64,000 bases of DNA. Source: Seohaeicola sp024304985 (GTDB lineage Bacteria; Pseudomonadota; Alphaproteobacteria; Rhodobacterales; Rhodobacteraceae). Under the pieces are notes generated by a model. That model was given only the letters and a program-made list of their open reading frames with translations, was not told the origin of the DNA and searched no databases. Made by a program: the position numbers and the translations under genes. Below, piece by piece: positions 52,989 through 62,450 of the stretch. How positions within the stretch are numbered: the first letter of the stretch is position 1; each line of letters begins with the position of its first letter. The stretch covers positions 186,001 through 250,000 of the forward strand of contig NZ_JARAMP010000002.1 of assembly GCF_028802875.1 (NCBI RefSeq), written 5' to 3'.

Positions 52989-53693
52989 ATGACCCGCAAG
53001 ACCTCCCTCCTCGTGCTCTTGGCAGCCCTTGCCTTCGCCTTGTCGCCGCTGCTGTCGTCGGGATTCAACGGTTTTGCGCCGGATCAGTTTCCCATCCCGC
53101 AGGATAATCCGCCGGTGCAACCCGCAGGCTATGCCTTTGCGATCTGGGGGCTGATCTATCTGTGGCTTGTCGCCGGAGCCGTCTACGGGATCTGGGACCG
53201 CGCCACCGATCCTGATTGGGAGCCGATGCGCCCTGCCCTGACCGTCAGCCTGCTGATTGGCGCAGCCTGGATTCCGGTCGCACAGCTTTCGCCTCTCTGG
53301 GCGACGGTTTTGATCTGGGCGATGCTGGTGACAGCGGTTCTGGCCTTGCTGCGCGCGGGCAAGGCGGATCATCTTTGGCTGCGGACGCCGATTGCCCTTT
53401 ACGCCGGATGGCTGACGGCAGCCTCTTCCGTGGCGCTGGGACTGATCCTTGCCGGCTATGGCTATCTTGACGCACAGATGGCCGCCTTGCTGGGACTCAC
53501 GGTGGCGCTGGTGATTGCCCTGACGGTGCAGGCGCTGCGTCCGGATGCGCCCGGCTATCCGGCGGCGGTGGTCTGGGCGCTGGTCGGTGTGCTGGTCGCG
53601 AACCTAGACGGCCCGAACTGGATCGTTCTGGCCCTTGTCATCCTTGGCATCGCGCTGCTGGGCTGGCGCATGGTCGCAAACTGGCGCGCCTGA
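52989..53693 (+). CDS. TspO-like tryptophan-rich membrane protein (tentative)
   Basis: This 234-residue protein has six or seven hydrophobic helices and an extracytoplasmic FPIPQDNPPVQPAGYAFAIW segment. Pro/Trp-rich helices (AIWGLIYLWLVAG, WIPVAQLSPLW) resemble TspO/MBR-type tryptophan-rich sensory proteins but the protein is longer than TspO. The N-terminal helix could be an uncleaved signal. AAGGCG lies ahead of the ATG. The assignment is tentative. It converges with der. Confidence 0.55.
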   Translation: MTRKTSLLVLLAALAFALSPLLSSGFNGFAPDQFPIPQDNPPVQPAGYAFAIWGLIYLWLVAGAVYGIWDRATDPDWEPMRPALTVSLLIGAAWIPVAQLSPLWATVLIWAMLVTAVLALLRAGKADHLWLRTPIALYAGWLTAASSVALGLILAGYGYLDAQMAALLGLTVALVIALTVQALRPDAPGYPAAVVWALVGVLVANLDGPNWIVLALVILGIALLGWRMVANWRA

Positions 53694-53696
53694 GGA

Positions 53697-53714
53697 CGGC
53701 GCTTTTCAGCGCCG
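53697..53714. terminator. Hairpin at the junction of convergent genes
   Basis: A 7-bp stem (CGGCGCT and AGCGCCG, loop TTTC) lies between the TspO-like stop and der, and overlaps the der stop codon. It may serve as a shared terminator; the T stretch on the plus side is short. Confidence 0.4.
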
Positions 53715-55202
53715 CCCTTTCTTGGGAGGTGTCGGGGCCTTGCCCAGATGCTTGGTCAGCGCGCCTGCGTTACGCTCGCGCCGCCCCTTGTAGGGGTTCT
53801 TTTCACCCTGCCCGCGCATGAACAGGCGGATCGGCGTGCCCGGCATGTCGAAATCGGTCCGCAGGGCGTTGACCAGATAGCGGGAATAGCTGGCGGGCAT
53901 GGCCTCGGGGTTGGAACACATCACGACAAAGCCGGGTGGCCGCGTCTTGGCCTGCGTCATGTAGCGCAACTTGATCCGCTTGCCGCCGGGCGCGGGGGGC
54001 GGATGCGCCTCCATCATGCCCGCCAGCCAGCGGTTCAGCTGCGCCGTCGTAACCCGACGGTTCCATGTGTCATAGGCTTTTTCGACGGCCTGACGCAGAC
54101 GGTCCAGCCCTTTGCCGGTCTTGGCGGACACGGTCACCAAAGGCGCGCCGCGCAGTTGCGGTAAGAGCCGCTCAAAGGCTTCGCGCAGAGCATTGATCTT
54201 GCCCTGCTTGTCATCCTCGATATCCCATTTGTTGACCGCGATCACGACCGCACGACCCTCGCGCTCGGCCAGATCGGCGATGCGGAGATCCTGCTGCTCG
54301 AAGGGAATGGCCGCATCCAGAAGGACGATCACCACTTCGGCGAATTTGACCGCGCGCAGACCGTCCGAGACGGACAGCTTTTCCAGCTTGTCCTGAATCT
54401 TGGCCTTTTTGCGCATGCCCGCCGTATCCCAGATGCGGATCGGCATGCCTTCCCAGTCGATCGTCAGGGAAATGGCATCGCGGGTGATCCCTGCCTCGGG
54501 TCCGGTCAGCAGGCGTTCATCGCCAAGGATCTTGTTGATCAGCGTGGATTTTCCGGCATTGGGCCGCCCCACCACGGCGATCTGCATCGGCTTGTCGATC
54601 GTGGGCCAGCGGACGTGGAACTTGGACTCGTCGTCGCCATCTTCCTCGTCCAGCGTCACGTCGATCTCGGGAAGGTCGCTGCCATCCACTTTGGCCTGTT
54701 CCTCGAAAGCATCAGCCAGCGGCATCAGTTGCGAATACAGATCGTTCAGCCCTTCGCCATGTTCGGCGGACAGGCGGATCGGTTCGCCCAGACCCAGACC
54801 GTAGGCTTCGATCACCCCGGCATCGGCCAGACGCCCCTCGCCCTTGTTGGCGGCAAGGATCACATGTTTAGCGCGCTTGCGCAGGATTTCGGCAAAGACC
54901 TCATCCGTGGGGGTCACACCGACACGGGCGTCGATCATGAAAAGGCAGATATCAGCCATATCCACGGCGCGTTCCGTCAGCTTGCGCATCCGGCCTTGGA
55001 GGGATTCGTCGGTCGCTTCTTCCAGACCGGCCGTGTCGATCACGGTAAACCGCAGATCGCCCAGCCGGGCGTCCCCTTCGCGCAGATCGCGAGTCACGCC
55101 GGGCTGGTCATCGACCAGGGCCAGGCGCTTTCCAACCAATCGGTTGAAAAGAGTGGACTTTCCCACGTTGGGACGGCCAACGATGGCCAAGGTGAAACTC
55201 AT
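53706..55202 (-). CDS. der: Ribosome assembly GTPase Der (EngA)
   Basis: This 498-residue protein has two GTPase domains, as is unique to Der: G1 motifs GRPNVGKST (about residue 8) and GRPNAGKST (about residue 212), each with a DTAG motif (IDTAGLEE, WDTAGMRKK) and NKxE/NKWD, then a C-terminal KH-like domain and a basic tail (GKAPTPPKKGRR). It acts in 50S subunit assembly. It lies 51 bases after bamB. Confidence 0.97.
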   Translation of the reverse strand: MSFTLAIVGRPNVGKSTLFNRLVGKRLALVDDQPGVTRDLREGDARLGDLRFTVIDTAGLEEATDESLQGRMRKLTERAVDMADICLFMIDARVGVTPTDEVFAEILRKRAKHVILAANKGEGRLADAGVIEAYGLGLGEPIRLSAEHGEGLNDLYSQLMPLADAFEEQAKVDGSDLPEIDVTLDEEDGDDESKFHVRWPTIDKPMQIAVVGRPNAGKSTLINKILGDERLLTGPEAGITRDAISLTIDWEGMPIRIWDTAGMRKKAKIQDKLEKLSVSDGLRAVKFAEVVIVLLDAAIPFEQQDLRIADLAEREGRAVVIAVNKWDIEDDKQGKINALREAFERLLPQLRGAPLVTVSAKTGKGLDRLRQAVEKAYDTWNRRVTTAQLNRWLAGMMEAHPPPAPGGKRIKLRYMTQAKTRPPGFVVMCSNPEAMPASYSRYLVNALRTDFDMPGTPIRLFMRGQGEKNPYKGRRERNAGALTKHLGKAPTPPKKGRR

Positions 55203-55253
55203 GGTCTTGCGGCTCCGGTTCCGGTCAAGCGGCTGCGATACACTATCGCGCGC

Positions 55254-56594
55254 TTAACGGAAAGCGTGCAATTGCCCCCGCGTGCCTACGACAAACAGCG
55301 TGCCACCGGCAACAATGGGCGAAGAGGTCGCGCCGCCGGGCACTGTCACCGCGTGGGTCTGCGCGCCGGAGGCGGGGTCGAAAAAGCGCAACTGCCCGTC
55401 ATTCGAGGCGACGACAAGCTGCCCACCCGCAAGGATCGGTCCATAATGGGCCACGACCTCGACCTGACGACGTGGACGCCGTTCGGTGAAGTTCGGCAAT
55501 TTGACGCCCCAGATCCGCGTCCCGTCATTCGCATCCAGCCGCATCAACTCGTTGCGATCACTGATCGCAAAAACCGAACCTCCGGCCACCCAGACCGGGC
55601 TGATGGCCCCGTCCTGCGCCGTCCAGCGCCGCTCGCCATTGGCGATGTCCAGCGCCACCATCCGGCCTGAATGGGTGCCGACATAGAGCGTGTCCCCCGC
55701 CAGAACCGGATCGCCGGTTATGTCAGCCACCCGCGCGAGGGCGCTGAAACGGCGCTGTCCCGAGACGATGGCATCCCACACACGCAAGCCGCCCTGACGG
55801 AACGTGGCCTGCACTTCACCGTTGCCGAACGCAAAGATCGCCAGTTGATCTGTGACGACCGGGGCGGCCCCGCCAAGCACATTGGATTGATCCGGCGCGG
55901 TCGAAGTTTGCCAGCGCACACGGCCCGTGGCCGTCTCGATCGCCCAGGCGGTATCGCCGCCCGACACAAGATATACCAGATCGCCCAATACGGTGGGTGT
56001 GCCCGATCCGGTCGCTTCAAGCTTCTGTTGCCAGCGGATCTCGCCGGTGGCGGCGTCCAGTGCGGTCAGCAAGCCAAAGGTGGACGAGACGTAGAGAACG
56101 CCATCGGCCAGCGCCAGCCCGCCCCCTGTCGCCTGATCCGACCGGTCAGCCGAGGGCGTCAGGTCACGCGACCACAGCGTGCCGCCAGAGGAGGCTGTCG
56201 CCGTCACCGTGGCACCTGCATCCAGCGTGAAGATGCGGCCTTGTCCTGCAACCGGGTCGGCCACGATGCGCTGCCGCTTGCCATCGCCTTCGCCGATATT
56301 GGCGGACCATGCCAGCTGCGGACGGGTCGACAGGGCCGCGTTCTCGGTGCGGTAGCGCGCCGTATTGGGCCGGTGGCTCCAATCGGCATTGTTCACCTGC
56401 GCGGGCAGACTGATCGGCAGGTTCAGGTTCTCGCTCCGGGCGCTGGCGGGATCTTCGACCCCCGTGCTCATCACGGCGCGCAGATCCTCTCGGACGCCCG
56501 GAAGGATGACTTGCCGTTCAGCGCAGGCCGACAGAAAGACGACGCCGGCCAGACCTGCGATCCACCCTGTCCTGTGCAAAGATGTTGCTTTCAC
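55254..56594 (-). CDS. bamB: Outer membrane assembly lipoprotein BamB-like (PQQ propeller)
   Basis: This 446-residue protein has a lipoprotein signal (lipobox LSAC near residue 25) and a PQQ-type beta propeller with recurring blades such as GRIFTLDAGATVTA, VSSTFGLLTALDAATGEIRWQ and YVGTHSGRMVALDIANGERRW. BamB helps the BAM complex insert outer membrane proteins. A GTG start at 56594 is chosen since it is preceded by GAGG and gives a proper signal sequence. Order yfgM-bamB-der is conserved in Proteobacteria. Confidence 0.92.
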   Translation of the reverse strand: MKATSLHRTGWIAGLAGVVFLSACAERQVILPGVREDLRAVMSTGVEDPASARSENLNLPISLPAQVNNADWSHRPNTARYRTENAALSTRPQLAWSANIGEGDGKRQRIVADPVAGQGRIFTLDAGATVTATASSGGTLWSRDLTPSADRSDQATGGGLALADGVLYVSSTFGLLTALDAATGEIRWQQKLEATGSGTPTVLGDLVYLVSGGDTAWAIETATGRVRWQTSTAPDQSNVLGGAAPVVTDQLAIFAFGNGEVQATFRQGGLRVWDAIVSGQRRFSALARVADITGDPVLAGDTLYVGTHSGRMVALDIANGERRWTAQDGAISPVWVAGGSVFAISDRNELMRLDANDGTRIWGVKLPNFTERRPRRQVEVVAHYGPILAGGQLVVASNDGQLRFFDPASGAQTHAVTVPGGATSSPIVAGGTLFVVGTRGQLHAFR

Positions 56595-56658
56595 GCTCGC
56601 CTCGCCTTCCCTGCCGCACTGCCCGCCTCTTGCCAAGGTCGGGGCGCGCGGCACCTTC

Positions 56659-57330
56659 TCAGTTTCCGGCCGTGCCGGTGCCATCCGGTGAACCACCAAG
56701 CGCCACAATCAACTGAGACGCCCGCTGACGCAAGCCCGCTGTCGCCTCGGCATCCGATTGAAGGGCTTGAAGCCGGGTTATCGCGGCCTCGATGTCACCT
56801 TCTTCGATCTCGATCAGGGCGAGTTGTTCCTCGGCGGCCACCCGCAGCATCGGGCTGGTCTGGGCAATGCCCTCGAACCCGACGCGACGGTCGGCGAGGC
56901 TTGTTTCGCCCGCATCCAGCAGCAAAGCCTTGAACCCGGCCAATTGGCGATAGACGGGGTCGATCTGACCGTCCGAGGCGATCCCCTGCAACAGTGTCAG
57001 CGCCTCGTCGGTCGCGCCCGTCTCGATCAGTTCGGACACCGTCAGGAAGTCCCGCGCGATGCGCGCCCCGACCGAGGACGCGTCCATTTCGCGCAGGGAC
57101 GCAACCCGTGCTGCGCTCTCATCGGCCTCCAAGGCTGCGATCAGTGCATCACCCGTGGCTTGCGCCGCCGCGGCATCCTGCGCCTTGCGCCACTCGTTCC
57201 AGGCCGCACCACCCACCAGCGCCAGCACAACAAGCACGGCGATCCAGCCATAACGGCGCATCAGGCCGTAAAGCCGATCCCGACGGACCTCTTCGGTGAC
57301 TTCCTCGATGAAACTTTCGCTCTGGCTCAC
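56659..57330 (-). CDS. YfgM-like tetratricopeptide membrane protein
   Basis: This 223-residue protein has a charged cytoplasmic start (FIEEVTEEVRRDRLYGLMRRYG), one transmembrane helix (about residues 29-46) and a periplasmic helical TPR-like part (LADRRVGFEGIAQTSPMLR...). It matches the YfgM family (DUF2133), an ancillary SecYEG and periplasmic chaperone partner, and sits ahead of bamB as in E. coli. Confidence 0.88.
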   Translation of the reverse strand: MSQSESFIEEVTEEVRRDRLYGLMRRYGWIAVLVVLALVGGAAWNEWRKAQDAAAAQATGDALIAALEADESAARVASLREMDASSVGARIARDFLTVSELIETGATDEALTLLQGIASDGQIDPVYRQLAGFKALLLDAGETSLADRRVGFEGIAQTSPMLRVAAEEQLALIEIEEGDIEAAITRLQALQSDAEATAGLRQRASQLIVALGGSPDGTGTAGN

Positions 57331-57661
57331 GCGCTGCCCCTTTTAAGCTTTGCCCCCTCTTACCGTGAAGCCGTCGCCCTGCCAAGGGGCCGGGATGGGT
57401 TGCGGCATGCGCTGCGCCGGGTTCCGCCCGTTTGCCAAGGGGTTGTCCTTTCCTTGCCCCCCTCGGACGCCGCACTTTCAAGCGTTTCCAATAGTCTGCG
57501 ACAGAGACGTGAGAAGCCTTGCTGCGTTGGCGATGCCGCGCTTGCGCGGTCTTGCAGAAATGTTTAATCTGAACTGGTCGGTTTAGCGTATTGAACGACA
57601 GACCCCTAGGCCGGGATGTCCGGTCGTTCCGGCACAGAGTGCCACACCAAAAGGACAGTTG
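57331..57661. other. Intergenic region between yfgM-like gene and the RND operon
   Basis: This region of about 330 bases between divergent operons contains no gene I could support. A possible weak promoter (TTGCGC and TAATCT, around 57543-57571) lies ahead of the RND adaptor, and an imperfect inverted repeat (GGTC...GACC, around 57578-57606) follows it and could be an operator. Both are weak. Confidence 0.4.
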
Positions 57662-58747
57662 ATGCGTCTGGTTCCGGTTCTCCTCGCTGTTCTTGTGACG
57701 GCGTTCCTGTTCGCGCTTGTTCTGCACCGCGATGCGCTTCTGGCCATTGCCGGCAATGAACCCGCAGATGCCGCCACGCCAGAAGCGGCGCCTTCCGGGC
57801 CGGAGCCCGTCCGGGTCGTCGCCCTGTCGTCAACGGCGCGCGGTGTCGAGGATGCCGTGATCCTGCGCGGCGAGACGCAGGCCGCACGCGAGGTCGAGTT
57901 GCGCGCTGAAACATCAGGCCGGGTCATGTCCGAACCGCTGCGCCGCGGCACCTTTGTCGAGGAAGGACAGATCATCTGCCGCATCGACATCGGCACGCGC
58001 GACGCCATGCTGGCCGAGGCGGAGGCACGTCTGGCCGATGCGCGGATCAACTTTTCAGCGGCTGACCGGCTGTCACAGGATGGCTTCGCCTCCTCGACCC
58101 GTGTGGCCACGACCGAGGCCAATCTGCGTGCCGCCGAGGCTGCCGTGGCTGCCGCCGCCAAGGAAATCGAGCGTTTGACGATCATGGCGCCTTTCGCAGG
58201 CATTCTCGAAAGCGACAGCGCCGAGATAGGCAGCCTGCTGCAACCGGGCGGGCTCTGCGCCACGGTGATCCAGCTTGATCCGATCCGACTGGTCGGTTTC
58301 GTGCCTGAAACCGAGGTGGACAGGATCGACCTTGATGCGATGGCCGGTGCGCGTCTGGCCACCGGGCAGGAAGTTGCGGGACGCGTCAGCTTCATCTCGC
58401 GGTCGGCCGATCCGATGACCCGCACTTTCCGCGTGGATATCGAGGTTCCGAATGCCGATCTGGCGATCCGTGACGGACAGACCGCCGAGATCGCCATTGC
58501 AGCCCAAGGCACCCGCGCGCATCTGCTGCCTCAGTCGGCCCTGACGCTGAATGACGACGGGGCGATGGGTGTGCGCCTTGTCGCGCCGGACAAGACCGCC
58601 CTCTTCGCCCCGGTCAGCCTGTTACGCGATACGGCGCAAGGCGTGTGGGTCAGCGGGTTGGACGACACGGTCAATGTCATCGTCGTGGGTCAGGAGTATG
58701 TCGCCGATGGCGTGCCCGTGATCCCGACCTACCGCGAGGCCCAGTGA
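57662..58747 (+). CDS. RND efflux periplasmic adaptor (HlyD/MFP family)
   Basis: This 361-residue protein is the membrane fusion protein of a tripartite RND pump. An N-terminal anchor (about residues 3-21) is followed by the barrel-sandwich/lipoyl halves (VELRAETSGRVMSEPLRRGTFVEEGQ and IMAPFAGILESDSAEIGSLLQPG) around an Ala-rich hairpin (about 120-170), and a beta barrel. AAAGGACA precedes ATG 57662. The pump gene overlaps the stop by one base. Confidence 0.93.
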   Translation: MRLVPVLLAVLVTAFLFALVLHRDALLAIAGNEPADAATPEAAPSGPEPVRVVALSSTARGVEDAVILRGETQAAREVELRAETSGRVMSEPLRRGTFVEEGQIICRIDIGTRDAMLAEAEARLADARINFSAADRLSQDGFASSTRVATTEANLRAAEAAVAAAAKEIERLTIMAPFAGILESDSAEIGSLLQPGGLCATVIQLDPIRLVGFVPETEVDRIDLDAMAGARLATGQEVAGRVSFISRSADPMTRTFRVDIEVPNADLAIRDGQTAEIAIAAQGTRAHLLPQSALTLNDDGAMGVRLVAPDKTALFAPVSLLRDTAQGVWVSGLDDTVNVIVVGQEYVADGVPVIPTYREAQ

Positions 58748-61700
58748 TGATCGGCATGGTGGATTGGGCCGCGTCCCGCGCCCGGATGGTGATGGCCTTC
58801 ATCATCCTCTCATTGGCCGTGGGTGCCTTTGCCTATGTCAGCCTGCCCAAGGAGGGCGAGCCTGATATCGAGATACCGGCGCTCTTCGTCTCGGTCCCCT
58901 TCCCCGGCATTTCCGCCGAGGATAGCGAGGCGCTGCTGGTCAAGCCGATGGAGACGGAACTGTCCGATCTGGACGGGCTGAAGAAGATGACCTCGACCGC
59001 CGCCGAAAATTATGCCGGCGTGGCGCTGGAATTCGAGTTTGGCTGGGACAAGACCAAGATCATGGCCGATGTCCGCGAGGCCATGAGCAATGCCGAGGGT
59101 CAGTTTCCCGCCGGCTTCGAGAAATACTCGATCAACGAGATCAACTTTTCCGAGTTTCCGATCATCATCGTGAACCTGACCGGCGATGTGCCCGAACGCA
59201 CCATGGCGCGCATCGCGCAGGACCTTCAGGATGAGATCGAGGGTCTGGATGCGGTGATGGAGGCCGGTATTGCCGGCAACCGCGAAGAGATGGTCGAAGT
59301 GGTGATCGACCCGCTGCGGCTGGAAGCCTATAACGTCACGGCGGGCGAGTTGATCAATGTCGTCCAGAATAACAACATGCTCATCGCCGCCGGTGAGGTG
59401 GAAAGCGCGCAGGGCACGTTCAGCGTCAAGATCCCCTCGTCTTTCGACGGACCGCGCGACATCTATACCCTACCTGTCAAGACCAACGGCACGCGCGTCG
59501 TGACCTTGGGCGATCTGGCCGACATCCGCATGACATTCGAGGATCGTCTGGGCACCGCCCGCTTCAACGGAGAGCCGACCGTCGCCTTGCAGGTGGTCAA
59601 GCGCAAGGGTTTCAACCTGATCGACACCGCTGCCGCGGTGCGCCGCGTGGTCGACGAGGCGCAGGCGTCATGGCCCGAAGACCTGCGCGCCGCTGTGCAG
59701 GTGGGCACGTCCAATGACCAAAGCCGGGTCGTTGGCTCGATGGTCAGTCAGTTGGAAGGCTCGGTCCTGACGGCCATCGCACTGGTGATGATCGTGATCC
59801 TGGCCAGCCTTGGCACCCGCGCCGCGCTGCTGGTGGGCTTTGCCATCCCGACCTCGTTCCTGCTGTGTTTCGTGCTGCTGGCCATGATGGGCGTGACCAT
59901 CTCGAATATCGTGATGTTCGGCCTGATTCTTGCCGTAGGCATGCTGGTCGATGGTGCGATTGTCGTCGTGGAATATGCCGACAAGCGCATTCAGGAGGGC
60001 TCCGGCCCCATGACCGCCTATGTCGAGGCGTCCAAGCGCATGTTCTGGCCGATTGTCAGCTCGACCGCGACCACGCTTTGCGCCTTTCTGCCGATGCTGT
60101 TCTGGCCCGGTGTGCCCGGCGAGTTCATGGGCATGCTGCCGGTGACATTGATTTTCGTGCTTTCCGCCAGCCTGATCGTGGCGCTGATCTACCTGCCTGT
60201 GATGGGCGGTGTGACGGGCCGCATGAGCCGGATGTTCGGCCGCACGTCCGATGCACTGCGCCGTGCCCTGCCGTGGTGGGGTCGCGCCGCACTGGTGCCG
60301 CCTGCCCTCTATATGGTGTTTCTGGGTGCGATGCAGGTGCTGAACCCCGGCTATCTCTTTGGTGGCCAGCCCATCGGCAGCGGCTTCGTCGCGCTGCTGC
60401 CGGGCATCGTTCTGTTCCTGCTGGGCTCTTTCGCGTCTTCCATCACGCTGGGTGCCGCACGGATCGAGCGCAAACCGCGCCGCATCACCGCAGGACATCG
60501 CCGCACGCTCTTTGGTCATTTCATTCGGGTGATCACCGCCAATCCCGTCATGCCGCTGGTCACCATCGGTGTGGTGATGGCTTTCGTCGTGGTGGTCTTC
60601 ATGACCTTCCAGCAGAACAGTCGCGGCGTCGAGTTTTTCGTCGAATCCGAACCGGAACAGGCTATCGTCTATGTCCGCGCGCGCGGCAACCTGTCCTTGG
60701 CGGAAAAAGACGCGCTGGTCCGTCAGGCCGAAGAGATCGTGTTGGCGCATCCCGGGGTGGACAACGCCTTCGCCTTTGCCGGTGACGGCGGGCTGAATGC
60801 CAATACGGGTGGCGCACAGCCGCCCTTGGACACAATCGGCCAGATCCAGCTTGAAACCATCCCATGGGAAGATCGCCGCGACCGCCCGGAACTGGACGGG
60901 GATCTGGTCATTGAAGAGCTGACATCCGCCATCGCCGCCATCCCCGGCCTTCAGGTCGAGGTCATTGCACAGGCGCGCGGCCCCGCATCCGCCAAACCCG
61001 TGCATCTGCGTCTCAAGGGCGACGACTGGGAGGCCCTGCAAGAGGCCACGCGCCTTGCCCGTGCGCAGTTCGAGGCCAGCGAGGGCCTGACCCTGATCGA
61101 GGATACGCTTCCCCTGCCCGGCATCGACTGGCAGATTGACGTGGATGTGGAAAAAGCCGGCCGTTTCGGTGCCGATGTGGCCACCGTCGGCGGCATGGTC
61201 CAGCTTGTGACGCGCGGGATCCTGCTCGACACAATGCGCGTGGACACGTCCGATGAGGAAATCGAGATCCGCGTGCGCCTGCCCGAGGATGACCGGGTGC
61301 TGTCCACTCTTGATACGCTCAAGGTCCGCACCTCGGACGGTCTGGTGCCGCTGGCCAATTTCATCTCGCGCCAGCCGGTGCCGAAACTGGCGCAGATCAA
61401 GCGCGTTGACGGGAAACGCTATTTCGACGTCAAGGCCGGTGTGGCGGATGGTCTGACCCGCACGGTGACAGCGGCAGATGGAGCCACGAGCCAGGTGCCG
61501 ATCACCGCCACCGAGCGGATTGAGACGCTGACCGATTGGCTGGAAACCAACCCGCTGCCTGCGGGCGTCGCATGGGAATGGACCGGAGATCAGGAGGATC
61601 AGGCCGAATCCGGGGCCTTTCTGGCGAATGCCTTTGCGGGGGCGTTGGGTCTGATGTTCATCATCCTGCTCGCGCAATTCAACTCGGTCTATAACTCGGT

Positions 61701-62352
61701 GCTGGTGCTGCTGGCGGTCGTGCTTTCCACCACGGGCGTGCTGATCGGAATGCTGGTGATGGATCAGACCTTCTCGATCATCATGACGGGCACGGGCATC
61801 GTGGCCTTGGCGGGGATCGTGGTGAACAACAACATCATCCTGATCGACACCTATCAGGAATATTCCCGGTACATGCCAAGGATCGAAGCGATCATCCGCA
61901 CCGCAGAAGATCGCATCCGCCCGGTTCTGCTGACGACGATCACCACCATGGCGGGGCTTGCCCCGATGATGTTCGGCCTCAGCCTTGATTTCATCAATGG
62001 CGGCTATTCCATCGACAGCCCCACCGCCCTGTGGTGGAAGCAACTGGCGACAGCGGTCGTGTTCGGGCTGGGCATCGCCACGATGCTGACGCTGGTCTTC
62101 ACTCCGTCGCTTCTGGCGCTTCGCGTCTGGGCCAGCACCTATGCGCTGGCTCTCTCGCGGATGCTGGCGATCCTGTCCTTCGGGCGCGGCAGTCAGGCCG
62201 CCCGCGATTGGGCGCTGAATCGCGCCGCGCGCAAGTTGAAGGCTCCTGAAATCATCTGGGATGATGAAAGCCTTGATCCGCCTCTTGTGATCCCGGTGGC
62301 ACAGCCTGATCCCTTGACGACGCCGCAACCACCCCTGCGGGCGGCGGAGTGA
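58747..62352 (+). CDS. RND efflux pump, inner membrane protein
   Basis: This 1201-residue protein is an AcrB/hydrophobe-type RND transporter. The N-terminal helix and porter domain (VSVPFPGISAEDSEALLVKPME) are typical; the helix-4 proton motif is VGMLVDGAIVVVE with one Asp. It is over 100 residues longer than AcrB. The excess lies between the two halves (about residues 490-590), with two extra hydrophobic segments (near 511-532 and 547-570). The C-terminus ends in a Pro-rich tail. No TolC-like outer membrane gene is adjacent, so it must use one elsewhere. Substrate unknown. Confidence 0.93.
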   Translation: MIGMVDWAASRARMVMAFIILSLAVGAFAYVSLPKEGEPDIEIPALFVSVPFPGISAEDSEALLVKPMETELSDLDGLKKMTSTAAENYAGVALEFEFGWDKTKIMADVREAMSNAEGQFPAGFEKYSINEINFSEFPIIIVNLTGDVPERTMARIAQDLQDEIEGLDAVMEAGIAGNREEMVEVVIDPLRLEAYNVTAGELINVVQNNNMLIAAGEVESAQGTFSVKIPSSFDGPRDIYTLPVKTNGTRVVTLGDLADIRMTFEDRLGTARFNGEPTVALQVVKRKGFNLIDTAAAVRRVVDEAQASWPEDLRAAVQVGTSNDQSRVVGSMVSQLEGSVLTAIALVMIVILASLGTRAALLVGFAIPTSFLLCFVLLAMMGVTISNIVMFGLILAVGMLVDGAIVVVEYADKRIQEGSGPMTAYVEASKRMFWPIVSSTATTLCAFLPMLFWPGVPGEFMGMLPVTLIFVLSASLIVALIYLPVMGGVTGRMSRMFGRTSDALRRALPWWGRAALVPPALYMVFLGAMQVLNPGYLFGGQPIGSGFVALLPGIVLFLLGSFASSITLGAARIERKPRRITAGHRRTLFGHFIRVITANPVMPLVTIGVVMAFVVVVFMTFQQNSRGVEFFVESEPEQAIVYVRARGNLSLAEKDALVRQAEEIVLAHPGVDNAFAFAGDGGLNANTGGAQPPLDTIGQIQLETIPWEDRRDRPELDGDLVIEELTSAIAAIPGLQVEVIAQARGPASAKPVHLRLKGDDWEALQEATRLARAQFEASEGLTLIEDTLPLPGIDWQIDVDVEKAGRFGADVATVGGMVQLVTRGILLDTMRVDTSDEEIEIRVRLPEDDRVLSTLDTLKVRTSDGLVPLANFISRQPVPKLAQIKRVDGKRYFDVKAGVADGLTRTVTAADGATSQVPITATERIETLTDWLETNPLPAGVAWEWTGDQEDQAESGAFLANAFAGALGLMFIILLAQFNSVYNSVLVLLAVVLSTTGVLIGMLVMDQTFSIIMTGTGIVALAGIVVNNNIILIDTYQEYSRYMPRIEAIIRTAEDRIRPVLLTTITTMAGLAPMMFGLSLDFINGGYSIDSPTALWWKQLATAVVFGLGIATMLTLVFTPSLLALRVWASTYALALSRMLAILSFGRGSQAARDWALNRAARKLKAPEIIWDDESLDPPLVIPVAQPDPLTTPQPPLRAAE

Positions 62353-62359
62353 TGCAAGG

Positions 62360-62387
62360 AAAAAGCGGCGCCTGACCCGGCGCCGCT
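62360..62387. terminator. Terminator between the RND pump and ABC exporter
   Basis: A 9-bp perfect stem (AGCGGCGCC and GGCGCCGCT, loop TGACCC) has five A residues on its left, giving a T run for leftward transcription from the ABC gene. It lies eight bases after the RND stop as well, so it may serve both. Confidence 0.7.
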
Positions 62388-62421
62388 GCGTCTTCTTGCT
62401 CCAAATATCCTCGCCGAAGGC

Positions 62422-62440
62422 ATGGCGGCAAAGCCGCCAT
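62422..62440. repeat. Short hairpin downstream of the ABC gene
   Basis: An 8-bp perfect inverted repeat (ATGGCGGC, loop AAA, GCCGCCAT) lies next to the sequence CTCCAAATATCCTCGCCGAAGG (62400-62421 region), which resembles short intergenic sequences I recall at operon ends in related bacteria. The repeat family assignment is from memory and unverified. Confidence 0.35.
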
Positions 62441-62450
62441 TCAGCGCCGG

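Noticed and set aside
57543..57606. TetR-type operator ahead of the RND operon
   Set aside because: The inverted repeat is imperfect and no regulator gene is adjacent.
59668..62328. An 886-codon open frame opposite the RND pump
   Set aside because: It lies antisense to a clear RND transporter and has the low-complexity His/Gln/Arg make-up of a GC-driven shadow frame.
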